Part shown: in pieces, positions 33,357 to 41,387 of the stretch
Layout of the letters: each line of letters starts with the position of its first letter
Numbering within the stretch: the stretch's first letter is position 1
NCBI GenBank assembly: GCA_905233825.1
Contig: CAJOFE010000008.1
Location: forward strand, 1 to 64,000
Direction: 5' to 3'
Length of the DNA: 64,000 nt
Source of the DNA: an uncultured Prevotella sp.
GTDB lineage: Bacteria; Bacteroidota; Bacteroidia; Bacteroidales; Bacteroidaceae
The notes under the pieces: model-generated
The model's database searches: none
The model's input: only the letters and a program-made list of their open reading frames with translations
What the model was told of the DNA's origin: nothing
Position numbers and translations under genes: made by a program

Positions 33357-34664
33357 ATGATTTGGAACCCTAACAAAGAGTGCATGAGCCGCGACGAGAT
33401 GAGCGCGCTTCAGGGAAAGAGACTTCACAAGATTGTGGAGTATGTGTATCACAACGTCCCCTTCTACCGCCACAAGCTGCAGGAGATGGACATACGGCCT
33501 GACGACATCCAGACCATCGAGGACATCCGCAAGCTGCCCTTCACCACGAAGAAAGACTTGCGCGACAACTATCCCTTTGGTCTGCAGGCAGCCCCTCAGA
33601 GTGAGATTATCCGTGTGCATGCCAGCAGTGGCACCACTGGCAACCCCACCATCGTGGGCTACACCCGTAAGGACATCGGCGTATGGAGCGAGACGATGGC
33701 ACGTTGTCTCACGGCCTATGGCGTCACTCGCGACGACATTTTCTCCGTGGCTTACGGCTATGGTCTCTTCACTGGCGGACTGGGCGCCCACTACGGTGTG
33801 GAGCACCTCGGAGCCAGCGTCATCCCTGCCGGCACGGGTAACACCGAGAAGCACCTCAAGCTCATTCGCGACCTCGGCATCACCGGCATTGCCTGTACAC
33901 CTTCATACGCCCTCTACCTCGCCGAGACGATGGAGAAGATTGGCATCACCAAGGAGCAGATTAAGCTGCGCATTGGAGCCTTCGGAGCCGAGCCCTGGAC
34001 GGAGAATATGCGCAAGGAGATAGAAGAGCGACTGGGACTGAAGGGCTACAACATCTACGGCCTATCCGAAGTAATGGGCCCCTCCGTCAGCTACGAGTGC
34101 ATGCACCAGAACGGCTCGCACATCAACGAAGACCATTTCTATCCCGAAATTATCAATCCTACCACCTTGGAGCCCGTGCCTCACGGACAGACCGGCGAAC
34201 TCGTCTTCACCACGCTCACCAAGGAGGGCATGCCCGTCATCCGCTATCGCACCCGCGACCTCTGCACGCTCATCGACGGACAATGCGACTGTGGCCGTAC
34301 CAACATCCGCATGGGTCGCATCGAAGGGCGCTCCGACGACATGCTCATCATCCGAGGCATCAACGTCTTCCCCTCGCAGGTGGAGAGCGTCATCCTTTCG
34401 CTGCCCGAGTTCGCACCTCACTACATGCTCGTTGTAGATCGCGTGAACAACCTCGATACCCTGCAGGTGCAGGCCGAGCTGCGACAGGAGGTATTCACTT
34501 CGACTTTCGACACGCCTGCCGCCGTCGATCAGCTGGAGAAGAAGCTCGCCACCAAGCTGAAGAGCGTGCTCAGCATTGCCGCCAAGGTGCAGCTCAAGGC
34601 CCCCGGCACCATCGAGCGTTCGCAGGGTAAGAGCGCCCACGTCATCGACAAGCGTAAACTGTAG
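33357..34664 (+). CDS. paaK: phenylacetate-CoA ligase (paralogue 1)
   Basis: 435 residues of the adenylate-forming family. Visible are the AMP-binding P-loop HASSGTTGNPTIVGYTRKD (88-106), the GAFGAEPWTENM and YNIYGLSEVMGPSVSYEC motifs, YRTRDLCTLIDGQCDCGRTN, and the hinge GRSDDMLIIRGINVFPSQVE. It activates aryl acids such as phenylacetate to CoA thioesters. In gut Bacteroidales these enzymes are usually linked to aromatic amino acid breakdown via 2-oxoacid oxidoreductases. A second copy lies at 38674. Likely cotranscribed with the Mrp gene upstream. Confidence 0.93.
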   Translation: MIWNPNKECMSRDEMSALQGKRLHKIVEYVYHNVPFYRHKLQEMDIRPDDIQTIEDIRKLPFTTKKDLRDNYPFGLQAAPQSEIIRVHASSGTTGNPTIVGYTRKDIGVWSETMARCLTAYGVTRDDIFSVAYGYGLFTGGLGAHYGVEHLGASVIPAGTGNTEKHLKLIRDLGITGIACTPSYALYLAETMEKIGITKEQIKLRIGAFGAEPWTENMRKEIEERLGLKGYNIYGLSEVMGPSVSYECMHQNGSHINEDHFYPEIINPTTLEPVPHGQTGELVFTTLTKEGMPVIRYRTRDLCTLIDGQCDCGRTNIRMGRIEGRSDDMLIIRGINVFPSQVESVILSLPEFAPHYMLVVDRVNNLDTLQVQAELRQEVFTSTFDTPAAVDQLEKKLATKLKSVLSIAAKVQLKAPGTIERSQGKSAHVIDKRKL

Positions 34665-34672
34665 CAGACGAG

Positions 34673-35641
34673 ATGGGCGGGCTGTTGGTAAAGTGGCTTC
34701 CTGACAAGTGGAAGGTGCGTTGGCGTGCTTTCCGTCTGTGGCAGCGCCGTCCTCCTGTGGTGGCGCCGATGAGTGCCGAGGAGCATGCCTGCGCCTCCTG
34801 CGGCACCCGTTTCCAGGGCAACTACTGCCCGCGATGTGGCCAGTCGCCACAGATAGGACGCTTCTCCTTTCATACCGCCTTCCGCCTTTTCGTCGATGTG
34901 TGGGGACTGGGCAACCGTGGCATGTTCCGCAGCCTGCGCGACCTGATGCTCCGTCCCGGCTACATGATCCGCGACTACCTGGGAGGCATGCAGTCGGCCT
35001 ATTTCCCCCCGTTCAAGATGTTCTTCCTGCTCACCACCTTCTCGCTGCTGGTCACCCACGTGTTCCAGCCGGAAGACATCGAGGCGCCCGCCTTAAATTG
35101 GGACACCGAAACAACAGAAAGCACCGCTGCAGCTGCCGACACGACGGTGGCGGTGGCTGCAGAGGCCTTTCCTGATACGCTCAATGTAAAGGAAACGGTG
35201 AAGGAAGCCGAGCAGGATTCGATACCGGGGATTGACAAAGAAGAGCTGACCCAACGGCAGCAGCGCCTGGACCGGGTCTTCAATCAAGTGTGGGAATTCA
35301 AGAACGGCTATCCCAGCATATTCTCTTTCCTCCTGCTCCTGCTCTTCGCCGTCCTCCTCTATTTCTTCTTCCGTCATAGTCCTGCCATCCCCGATATGCG
35401 CTTTGCAGAACTGGTGGTGGCGTTTACCTACGTTTCTAACATGGCCTCCATCTATTCCATTGTAGGCACGCCGCTGGGTCTGACCAACTTGACCGACATC
35501 ATCTCCCTGGTCGCCGTGTTCTTCGCCATGCATCAGTTCACCGGCTTCCGCTACCTGCGCCTCATTGCCATGGCCCTGTTTGGTATCCTCATGATGGCCA
35601 TCGTCATTGTAGGCGTTGTCGTGGTAACGGTAATCCTATAA
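34673..35641 (+). CDS. DUF3667-type membrane protein with zinc ribbon
   Basis: 322 residues. A four-Cys zinc ribbon (C40, C43, C52, C55 in CASCGTRFQGNYCPRCGQ) is followed by the family block LRDLMLRPGYMIRDYLGG and YFPPFKMFFLLTTFSLLV. After an acidic/Thr-rich spacer (about 135-200) there are at least three membrane segments at the end (SIFSFLLLLLFAVLLYFFFR and two more). The family is common in Bacteroidetes and has no settled function. It starts eight bases after the ligase stop. A bidirectional terminator begins in its stop codon. Confidence 0.8.
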   Translation: MGGLLVKWLPDKWKVRWRAFRLWQRRPPVVAPMSAEEHACASCGTRFQGNYCPRCGQSPQIGRFSFHTAFRLFVDVWGLGNRGMFRSLRDLMLRPGYMIRDYLGGMQSAYFPPFKMFFLLTTFSLLVTHVFQPEDIEAPALNWDTETTESTAAAADTTVAVAAEAFPDTLNVKETVKEAEQDSIPGIDKEELTQRQQRLDRVFNQVWEFKNGYPSIFSFLLLLLFAVLLYFFFRHSPAIPDMRFAELVVAFTYVSNMASIYSIVGTPLGLTNLTDIISLVAVFFAMHQFTGFRYLRLIAMALFGILMMAIVIVGVVVVTVIL

Positions 35642-35676
35642 AAGTTGCGCCCCCTGACTGAGGGGGCGCAACTTTT
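35640..35676. terminator. perfect bidirectional terminator
   Basis: AAAAGTTGCGCCCCCT (35640-35655) pairs perfectly with AGGGGGCGCAACTTTT (35661-35676) around five bases. It has A-runs and T-runs on both sides and serves the two convergent genes. It begins inside the stop codon of the DUF3667 gene. Confidence 0.9.
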
Positions 35677-35706
35677 AAACTTCCATTTTAACTCCAGAAA
35701 CTTCAG

Positions 35707-36609
35707 TTACTTCAGCTTCTCGAACAATTCGTTCTTCTCGATGGTCCAGCGGTCGCGGGTGGAGAGGAGGCAGTCCTTGCCTACGAACATCTTGGCGGCC
35801 TTCTTGTCGCCCTGCAGCTGCCATTGCAGCCAGGCGAGGGCCACCACCGAGAACTCGCCGCCGTGGGCTTCGCGATAGGTGCCGCCATGACCGACGGGGA
35901 AGTTGGTGGCGCAGGCGGGCACATGGCTGATGCGATGGAAGTCGTCCATGCCGTTGCCATAGGCTATGTCGCTCTCGCCGCCGAGGATGTAGATGATGGA
36001 CGAGTGAATCTCCTTCAGCTTATCCTTCGGGGGCATGGGCATGCCGCCCACGGCCTGGCCGGCATTCTCCTGATTGAAGAGGCCGCTGTTGCAAATCATG
36101 AGCGTCTTGATGCGCGGGTCGGCGCAGTTGTAGAGCGTCTGTAGTCCGCCGCACGACATGCCCGCCACGGCGATGTTCTTCACGTCGATCTTCTGGTAGT
36201 AGGGCGAGGCGGGGTCGGCGTTCTGCGCTTCCACCCAGTCCATCGACTCTATCTGCTGCTCGGTGGTTGACATGGGGCCGCGATATCCCTGCTCGTCCAT
36301 GGGGATGAAGCCGGTGGCCACCACGATGAAGCCGTAGCTGGCAATCTCGTTGAGGAACTTGTAGTGCTCCCAAGGCGAGTTGGTGCAGGCGCCGTTGCCC
36401 CATACCAGCACGGGCAGCTGCTTCTTCTTGCCGAAGGCAGAGAGGTCCTGCGGCACGAACACGGTGTGGGCGGCCAGCGAGGGCTCTTCCTTCATGATGG
36501 CCTTGTAGGGGCCGGTACCGCCGTCCTCGACAATGCGTTGTTTCACTTCTTGGGCTGATGCGCTCAGCGTAGTAGTGACGAGCGCAAGGGTCAGTAGAAT
36601 CTTTTTCAT
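35707..36609 (-). CDS. secreted alpha/beta hydrolase
   Basis: 300 residues with a signal peptide (MKKILLTLALVTTTLSASAQ). The nucleophile elbow is GMSCGG with S152, in the strand IAVAGMSCGGLQTLYNC; PVLVWGNGACTNSPWEHYKF near the start is the oxyanion region typical of the chlorophyllase/PET-hydrolase-like group. The C-terminal His is probably in GHGGTYREAHGGEF. It could cut esters or amides outside the cytoplasm; the substrate is unknown. It is followed on the minus strand only by the terminator at 35640. Confidence 0.85.
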   Translation of the reverse strand: MKKILLTLALVTTTLSASAQEVKQRIVEDGGTGPYKAIMKEEPSLAAHTVFVPQDLSAFGKKKQLPVLVWGNGACTNSPWEHYKFLNEIASYGFIVVATGFIPMDEQGYRGPMSTTEQQIESMDWVEAQNADPASPYYQKIDVKNIAVAGMSCGGLQTLYNCADPRIKTLMICNSGLFNQENAGQAVGGMPMPPKDKLKEIHSSIIYILGGESDIAYGNGMDDFHRISHVPACATNFPVGHGGTYREAHGGEFSVVALAWLQWQLQGDKKAAKMFVGKDCLLSTRDRWTIEKNELFEKLK

Positions 36610-36644
36610 GTCATTTTGTAGTTTTATAATTAATAATAATGTGT

Positions 36645-38534
36645 TTATCTGCTCATAATCTTGCCGTTCCTGATGTATAGGCCGTGGGCAGGAGCCTTAC
36701 TTAGCCGTTGGCCCGACAGGTTGTAGAGTTGTTCATTTTCCTTTTGCTTGTTTTCTTCCACCATCTTAATGCTATCGGGCACACCCACAGCTGTGCTGCC
36801 TGTATATTGCCCGATGAAGAAGATGACTCCCGTCGATTGCTCGCTGATGATGTAGAGGAAGGGGCGTGTAGCGTGGAAATCGACCGTTTTTGGCATAGAC
36901 GTTTCTACCGGGATTACGGTGACGGCAGCTGCTTCGGTACCCTGTTCGTCGAGTTTAATCTTCGCCACCTGGAACATACCGCCAATCCATACGTTGACAT
37001 TGCAGAAGTTGGGGAACTCGGCCTGCGGCGTGAAAACAATGGGCATACCCAGGGCTGACATCACGTCTTTCAGCTGCACGCTGTTCTCGGTTTCGAAGCG
37101 TGGTAGTTTCAGATCTACTTCGTAACTGCTGCCGCTTACTTGCCAGTTGTTGCCATTAAGGGCATTGAGCACATCGCCAATGTCCTTGTTCTCGCGGGGT
37201 AGGAAAACACTCATCTGATAAGCACCATTGCCGTAAGGCAGGTTGATGGCTTGGTAGAGGTCGTTCTCGGCATAGGTAAACTTTGTTCTATCCTTGTGCA
37301 TCATCGGCACCATCGGACCTCCGCCAAAGGGCTCTTCCTTTGTCTCGGCAGCATCGAAGGGGTCACTCCAAGCGCCCTTGAAGTAGAGGGCGTTGAGCAA
37401 ATAGCTTACTAACGACGGGTTGAAGCTATCCTCGTCGAGTACTTTCTCAATCATCTTTTCGGTGTGGTCACTGGCCCATTGGTTGATGATGTCCATCGTC
37501 TGCCCGTCATAGAAGTCGCGGTTCTGTGGTTCTGCGTCGTAGTAGTTGTTGATTGTCTGCACAAAGGCGTCTTGTAGTTGGAAGCCCAGAGCCGCATTGA
37601 CAAATACGGTGTTGGCGATGAGTGCTTTCGTCTTCGTGTCGAGCGTGCCGGCATTGTCAAGCATTTTCCGGCAGAAGGCGTTGATGGCGGCGGCATCGGT
37701 AAAGCCCAGCGTCTTGCAGATTTCCTGCTGTGTCTGTCCGGTAGCACCGTTGTTTATCATCCCCAGGGCGTAGGTGATGCTCAGCGGTGATAGAATGCTG
37801 CTCTTTTCGCCACGTGCCTGACGGAACAGACGGAAGGCGAAATCGTTGCTGTTGGCCACCAGCTGACGCTCGTCGTCGGTAAGCTCAATTTCTTTTGGAG
37901 CATAAAATGCGGTAGCGGGAAGCCAGAATTTGTGACAGTCCACGCTGTTTAGCTCCTCATAATCGCAGATGCAGTCTGGTTCTGGCTCAAAGAGATAATG
38001 AACGAGGCCTTTCCCCGCAAAGCCCACGCCTTCTATGCCGATAACCCCTAGGTCGTAGGTACTACCGTCGGGGCTCGTGTTTTGATAGCGGTAGCGGCAG
38101 AACTCCTTGCCGCTGATATTGACGGTCTCAGCTATGCGCGTGACATCAGGGAAATAGTTGTTGTCAAAATGCAGGCTGAAGTCCAGCAGCAGGAAGTCCT
38201 GTTGGTCGCCGTTGTAGTTGTACATATAGACACGACCCTCGTCGTCCTCGCGGAAGGCACCAAAATAATCCTTTTTGAAGTCGCGATAATCGGTGCGGTA
38301 CATCTTCATATACTTGCGCCCGTCAATAACGGTGTCACCATCCAACTGATAGGATACAGTCCATCTCGTGTGGTCGTATAATCTGCCGTCGGGACCTGGT
38401 GTCTCTCGATCTTCGAAGTGGTGATAGATATATTCCCACATCTTGCCCTGCTCCAACATAGGTAGGCTAGGCACTTCGGCGTATGCTGTCAGGCACCAGA
38501 CAATCGAGAACAAAAGGATAATAGCCTTCTTCAT
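36645..38534 (-). CDS. secreted bacterial serpin with extra N-terminal domain
   Basis: 629 residues from ATG 38534 (MKKAIILLFSIVWCLTAYAE, signal peptide); the frame extends 30 codons upstream, beyond the promoter at 38561. Residues about 20-225 form a Bacteroidetes-specific domain of unknown role; the serpin fold follows (NDFAFRLFRQ..., LNALYFKGAWSDPF). The reactive-centre hinge LDEQGTEAAAVTVIPVET is intact, with small residues consistent with an inhibitory serpin, and FHATRPFLYIISEQSTGVIF ends the fold. The tail is YNLSGQRLSKAPAHGLYIRN followed by GKIMSR, shared with the amylase and the giant protein. It may block host or competitor serine proteases. Confidence 0.88.
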   Translation of the reverse strand: MKKAIILLFSIVWCLTAYAEVPSLPMLEQGKMWEYIYHHFEDRETPGPDGRLYDHTRWTVSYQLDGDTVIDGRKYMKMYRTDYRDFKKDYFGAFREDDEGRVYMYNYNGDQQDFLLLDFSLHFDNNYFPDVTRIAETVNISGKEFCRYRYQNTSPDGSTYDLGVIGIEGVGFAGKGLVHYLFEPEPDCICDYEELNSVDCHKFWLPATAFYAPKEIELTDDERQLVANSNDFAFRLFRQARGEKSSILSPLSITYALGMINNGATGQTQQEICKTLGFTDAAAINAFCRKMLDNAGTLDTKTKALIANTVFVNAALGFQLQDAFVQTINNYYDAEPQNRDFYDGQTMDIINQWASDHTEKMIEKVLDEDSFNPSLVSYLLNALYFKGAWSDPFDAAETKEEPFGGGPMVPMMHKDRTKFTYAENDLYQAINLPYGNGAYQMSVFLPRENKDIGDVLNALNGNNWQVSGSSYEVDLKLPRFETENSVQLKDVMSALGMPIVFTPQAEFPNFCNVNVWIGGMFQVAKIKLDEQGTEAAAVTVIPVETSMPKTVDFHATRPFLYIISEQSTGVIFFIGQYTGSTAVGVPDSIKMVEENKQKENEQLYNLSGQRLSKAPAHGLYIRNGKIMSR

Positions 38535-38560
38535 ATGCGTATATGAGATTAATGTGGTTG

Positions 38561-38592
38561 CAAAATTACTGAATAATGTTGTAATAAACAAA
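38561..38592 (-). promoter_or_regulatory. serpin promoter (-7 and -33)
   Basis: On the minus strand: TTTG (38592-38589), 20 bases, TAATTTTG (38568-38561). The serpin ATG follows at 38534. Confidence 0.75.
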
Positions 38593-38609
38593 TAAAAACG
38601 GCAAAAAAC

Positions 38610-38641
38610 TTTGTCAGTTTGCAAGAAAATGCTTAACTTTG
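38610..38641 (+). promoter_or_regulatory. promoter of the second phenylacetate-CoA ligase
   Basis: TTTG (38610-38613), 20 bases, TAACTTTG (38634-38641), with the ATG at 38674. It is back-to-back with the serpin promoter, 17 bases between the two -33 boxes. Confidence 0.75.
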
Positions 38642-38673
38642 TGGCGCAAAAAGATTAACTAAACACCAAATAA

Positions 38674-39993
38674 ATGAACCAAACTAATTCACCCTACTTT
38701 AATCCGGAACGCGAGACCATGACGCGCGAACAGATTGAGGCGTTTCAGCTGGAGCGACTCAAGGAGACTGTGCGCCATTGCATGAACAATGCGTTCTATC
38801 AGAAGAAATTCAAGGAGCTGGGCATTACGCCCGATGACATCAAAACGCTTGACGATGTGCGCAAACTGCCTTTCACCACGAAGGGAGACCTGCGCGACAC
38901 CTATCCCTTCGGAATGGCCTGCGTGCCCCTGCGCGACTGTGTCCGTCTGCACTCGTCGAGTGGTACAACTGGTAACCCCACCGTGATTCTGCACACGAAG
39001 AAAGATCTTGATGAGTGGGCCAACCAGGTAGCACGAAACCTGTGGATGGTGGGCCTGAGGCCTGACGACGTGTTCCAGAACTCCAGTGGTTACGGCATGT
39101 TCACTGGTGGACTTGGCTTCCAGTACGGTGCTGAGAAGTTGGGCATGCTGACTGTACCTGCTGCTGCCGGCAATTCACTGCGCCAGATTAAGTTTATCAA
39201 GGATTTCGGCACTACGGCTATCCATGCTGTGCCCTCCTATGTTACCCGTCTCTATGAGGTGATGCAGGAGCAGGGCGTCGATCCGCGTCGTGATACAAAG
39301 CTGAAGATGCTGGCCATCGGTGCTGAGCCTCACAGCGAGGAACAGCGCAAGCGTATCGAGGACATGCTGGGTGTGAAGGCCTATAACTCCTTTGGTATGA
39401 GCGAGATGTGTGGCCCTGGTGTGGGCTTCGAGTGTCCTGAGCAGAACGGCTTGCATTTCTGGGAGGACTACTATATCGTAGAGATTGTCGATCCTGAGAC
39501 GTTGGAGCCTGTGCCTGATGGCGAGATTGGCGAGCTGGTGCTGACCACGCTCTGCCGCGAAGCTATGCCTCTGCTACGCTATCGTACTCGCGACCTTACC
39601 CGTGTGTTGGGACGTACCTGTCCTTGTGGACGCAACCACATCCGTCTGGATCGCATGCGTGGTCGCAGCGATGACATGATGGTGCTGCGTGGCGTTAATA
39701 TCTTCCCCATCCAGATTGAGAAGATTCTGATGAACTTCAAGGAGCTGGGCAACAACTACCTCATCACCCTGACCACCGATGACGACAATGACAATATGAC
39801 TGTCGAGGTGGAACTGGCCGAGATGTTCACCGACGACTATGGTCGCCTGCAGCAGCTTAGCAAGGACATCACCCGTGCCTTGAAGGACGAGATTTTGCTT
39901 ACGCCCCGTGTGAAACTCGTACCTCGTGGCACCCTGCCCGTCAGCGAGGGCAAGGCCGTTCGTGTAGTCGATAAAAGAAAAGTATATCAGTAA
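38674..39993 (+). CDS. paaK: phenylacetate-CoA ligase (paralogue 2)
   Basis: 439 residues, clearly related to the protein at 33357. Motifs: LHSSSGTTGNPTVILHTKKD, AIGAEPHSEEQRKRIEDMLG, YNSFGMSEMCGPGVGFECPE, YRTRDLTRVLGRTCPCGRNH, RGRSDDMMVLRGVNIFPIQI. It forms aryl-CoA from aryl acids using ATP. The ACT-domain gene 15 bases downstream is a common partner, which suggests feedback by an aromatic amino acid. Two paralogues within 6 kb may differ in substrate. Confidence 0.93.
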   Translation: MNQTNSPYFNPERETMTREQIEAFQLERLKETVRHCMNNAFYQKKFKELGITPDDIKTLDDVRKLPFTTKGDLRDTYPFGMACVPLRDCVRLHSSSGTTGNPTVILHTKKDLDEWANQVARNLWMVGLRPDDVFQNSSGYGMFTGGLGFQYGAEKLGMLTVPAAAGNSLRQIKFIKDFGTTAIHAVPSYVTRLYEVMQEQGVDPRRDTKLKMLAIGAEPHSEEQRKRIEDMLGVKAYNSFGMSEMCGPGVGFECPEQNGLHFWEDYYIVEIVDPETLEPVPDGEIGELVLTTLCREAMPLLRYRTRDLTRVLGRTCPCGRNHIRLDRMRGRSDDMMVLRGVNIFPIQIEKILMNFKELGNNYLITLTTDDDNDNMTVEVELAEMFTDDYGRLQQLSKDITRALKDEILLTPRVKLVPRGTLPVSEGKAVRVVDKRKVYQ

Positions 39994-40008
39994 CATAAAA
40001 AAAGAACT

Positions 40009-40437
40009 ATGACAATTCATCAACTATCCATTTTCATCGAGAATCGTTCAGGCACGCTCATCAAGGTGCTCGACGTTCTGAAGGAGCAGAAGATTCAGAT
40101 CATTGCTTCCACCATTGCCGACACGGCAGAGTATGGTATCTATCGTCTCATCTGTAGCGAGCCCTTGCGTGCCTACGAAGAGCTGAAGAAAGCAGGTGTG
40201 GCTGTCGCTCTGAGCGATGTGCTGGCCCTTGAACTCGACGACGAGCCAGGCCGTGCTGCCGATGCTGTGAAGATGTTTAGCGACGCTGGTATCAGCATCG
40301 CCTACATGTACACCTTCCTCTACAACGGTAAGGGTATCCTTGTCTTCCGTACTGACAACCGCGAGAAGGCTCGTGAGACTATCATCCTGAACAACCTGAA
40401 GTTCATTGCCGAGCAAGACCTGAGCAAGTGGACATAA
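40009..40437 (+). CDS. tandem ACT-domain protein
   Basis: 142 residues made of two ACT repeats: MTIHQLSIFIENRSGTLIKV with IIASTIADTAEYGIYRLICS, and ALELDDEPGRAADAVKMFSD with ISIAYMYTFLYNGKGILVFR. ACT domains bind amino acids and control linked enzymes. Being the last gene after the aryl-CoA ligase (15 bases), it probably senses an aromatic amino acid. A hairpin terminator follows 13 bases later. Confidence 0.88.
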   Translation: MTIHQLSIFIENRSGTLIKVLDVLKEQKIQIIASTIADTAEYGIYRLICSEPLRAYEELKKAGVAVALSDVLALELDDEPGRAADAVKMFSDAGISIAYMYTFLYNGKGILVFRTDNREKARETIILNNLKFIAEQDLSKWT

Positions 40438-40450
40438 TGTTCCCCAAGAG

Positions 40451-40480
40451 AAATCCCCCGTATTAAAATGCGGGGGATTT
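40451..40480 (+). terminator. terminator after the ACT gene
   Basis: AAATCCCCCG (40451-40460) pairs perfectly with CGGGGGATTT (40471-40480). The T-run is weak on the plus strand. The 110 bases up to the next gene (40484-40593) show nothing else. Confidence 0.7.
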
Positions 40481-40593
40481 CGTTATACTCCCTTTTCCAA
40501 GGGCTTTGGATTTAATCCGTTTGTGCCTATTTGTTATGATGCCGTAGCTTTTTTTTCAGACTCTGGAAATTTGATTTCTTACGTCTTTTTTGA

Positions 40594-41373
40594 TTAAAAC
40601 TCGAATATTACGGTTTGTGGTTCTCCTGTCAGCATCAGCTTCTTGACAGCAGTAAAGATTCCTTTCTTAAACGAGCTGTAATAGCACAGCTCGCCTTTTT
40701 CGTCCATACTGTTAGTATAGACAGTGAACGTTTCATCAACATGTCCCACGCCACGACACTCGCCATTCACGAATACTGCCACACGATCGCCCTCCGCTTG
40801 GATGGGAGCACCATCCGTCAGCGGAAGACTGACGGTGACTTTGGTTTTGACGGGATATTTTGTAGATCCGTTGGTAAATTCTGGTGAAAAGTCGCTGTCG
40901 ATGCCTAAAGTGCGCTCGTTAAAGAAGGTGTTCTGAGGCGCATTGAGCACGAAGAGTTGCTTCAAGCCTCCGCTATAGTAGCACAGACGGAAATTCTCGG
41001 AAATATCGGATGAGTTGCCATGCACGTTGAGGACGAAGTAAACTTTCTGTGGATTGCCATCGCGTGTGGAGAGAGCACGGCATTTATTATCTACTAAAAC
41101 AGCCATCAGATCATCGTCGGTAGAGAAAGGAACCAGCCCTTCCTGCAGACGCACCATAACGATCATCTTGTTCTCATACTGCGACGGGTCAGGTGCCGTC
41201 CACTGCGGACGCTGCTGACTGTCATTCATATCCACTTGCCATAGTGGCTGTTGGCTTGCTTGGAACATAGAGGTACCTGTGAGGCCATTTTCGTCGTTGT
41301 CATCATCACTTGATACACAGCTCCACGCCAAAGTGAACACTGCTGCCATTAATAACCAGACCTTATATTTCAT
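40594..41373 (-). CDS. lipoprotein sharing a module with the giant protein upstream
   Basis: 259 residues with lipoprotein signal (MKYKVWLLMAAVFTLAWSC, C19). The mature part has two related halves of about 100 residues: one with VPFSTDDDLMAVLVDNKCRA and LCYYSGGLKQLFVL, the other with IQAEGDRVAVFVNGECRGVG and LCYYSSFKKGIFTA. The unit 'D.(V/L)xxFxNGxCRG' recurs in the giant protein (LLAFSNGELRGEA; MVGAFDNQGRCMGVA). It starts 14 bases after the giant gene's stop, in the same operon. Role unknown; surface location is likely. Confidence 0.75.
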   Translation of the reverse strand: MKYKVWLLMAAVFTLAWSCVSSDDDNDENGLTGTSMFQASQQPLWQVDMNDSQQRPQWTAPDPSQYENKMIVMVRLQEGLVPFSTDDDLMAVLVDNKCRALSTRDGNPQKVYFVLNVHGNSSDISENFRLCYYSGGLKQLFVLNAPQNTFFNERTLGIDSDFSPEFTNGSTKYPVKTKVTVSLPLTDGAPIQAEGDRVAVFVNGECRGVGHVDETFTVYTNSMDEKGELCYYSSFKKGIFTAVKKLMLTGEPQTVIFEF

Positions 41374-41387
41374 ATTAATTAGTTACT

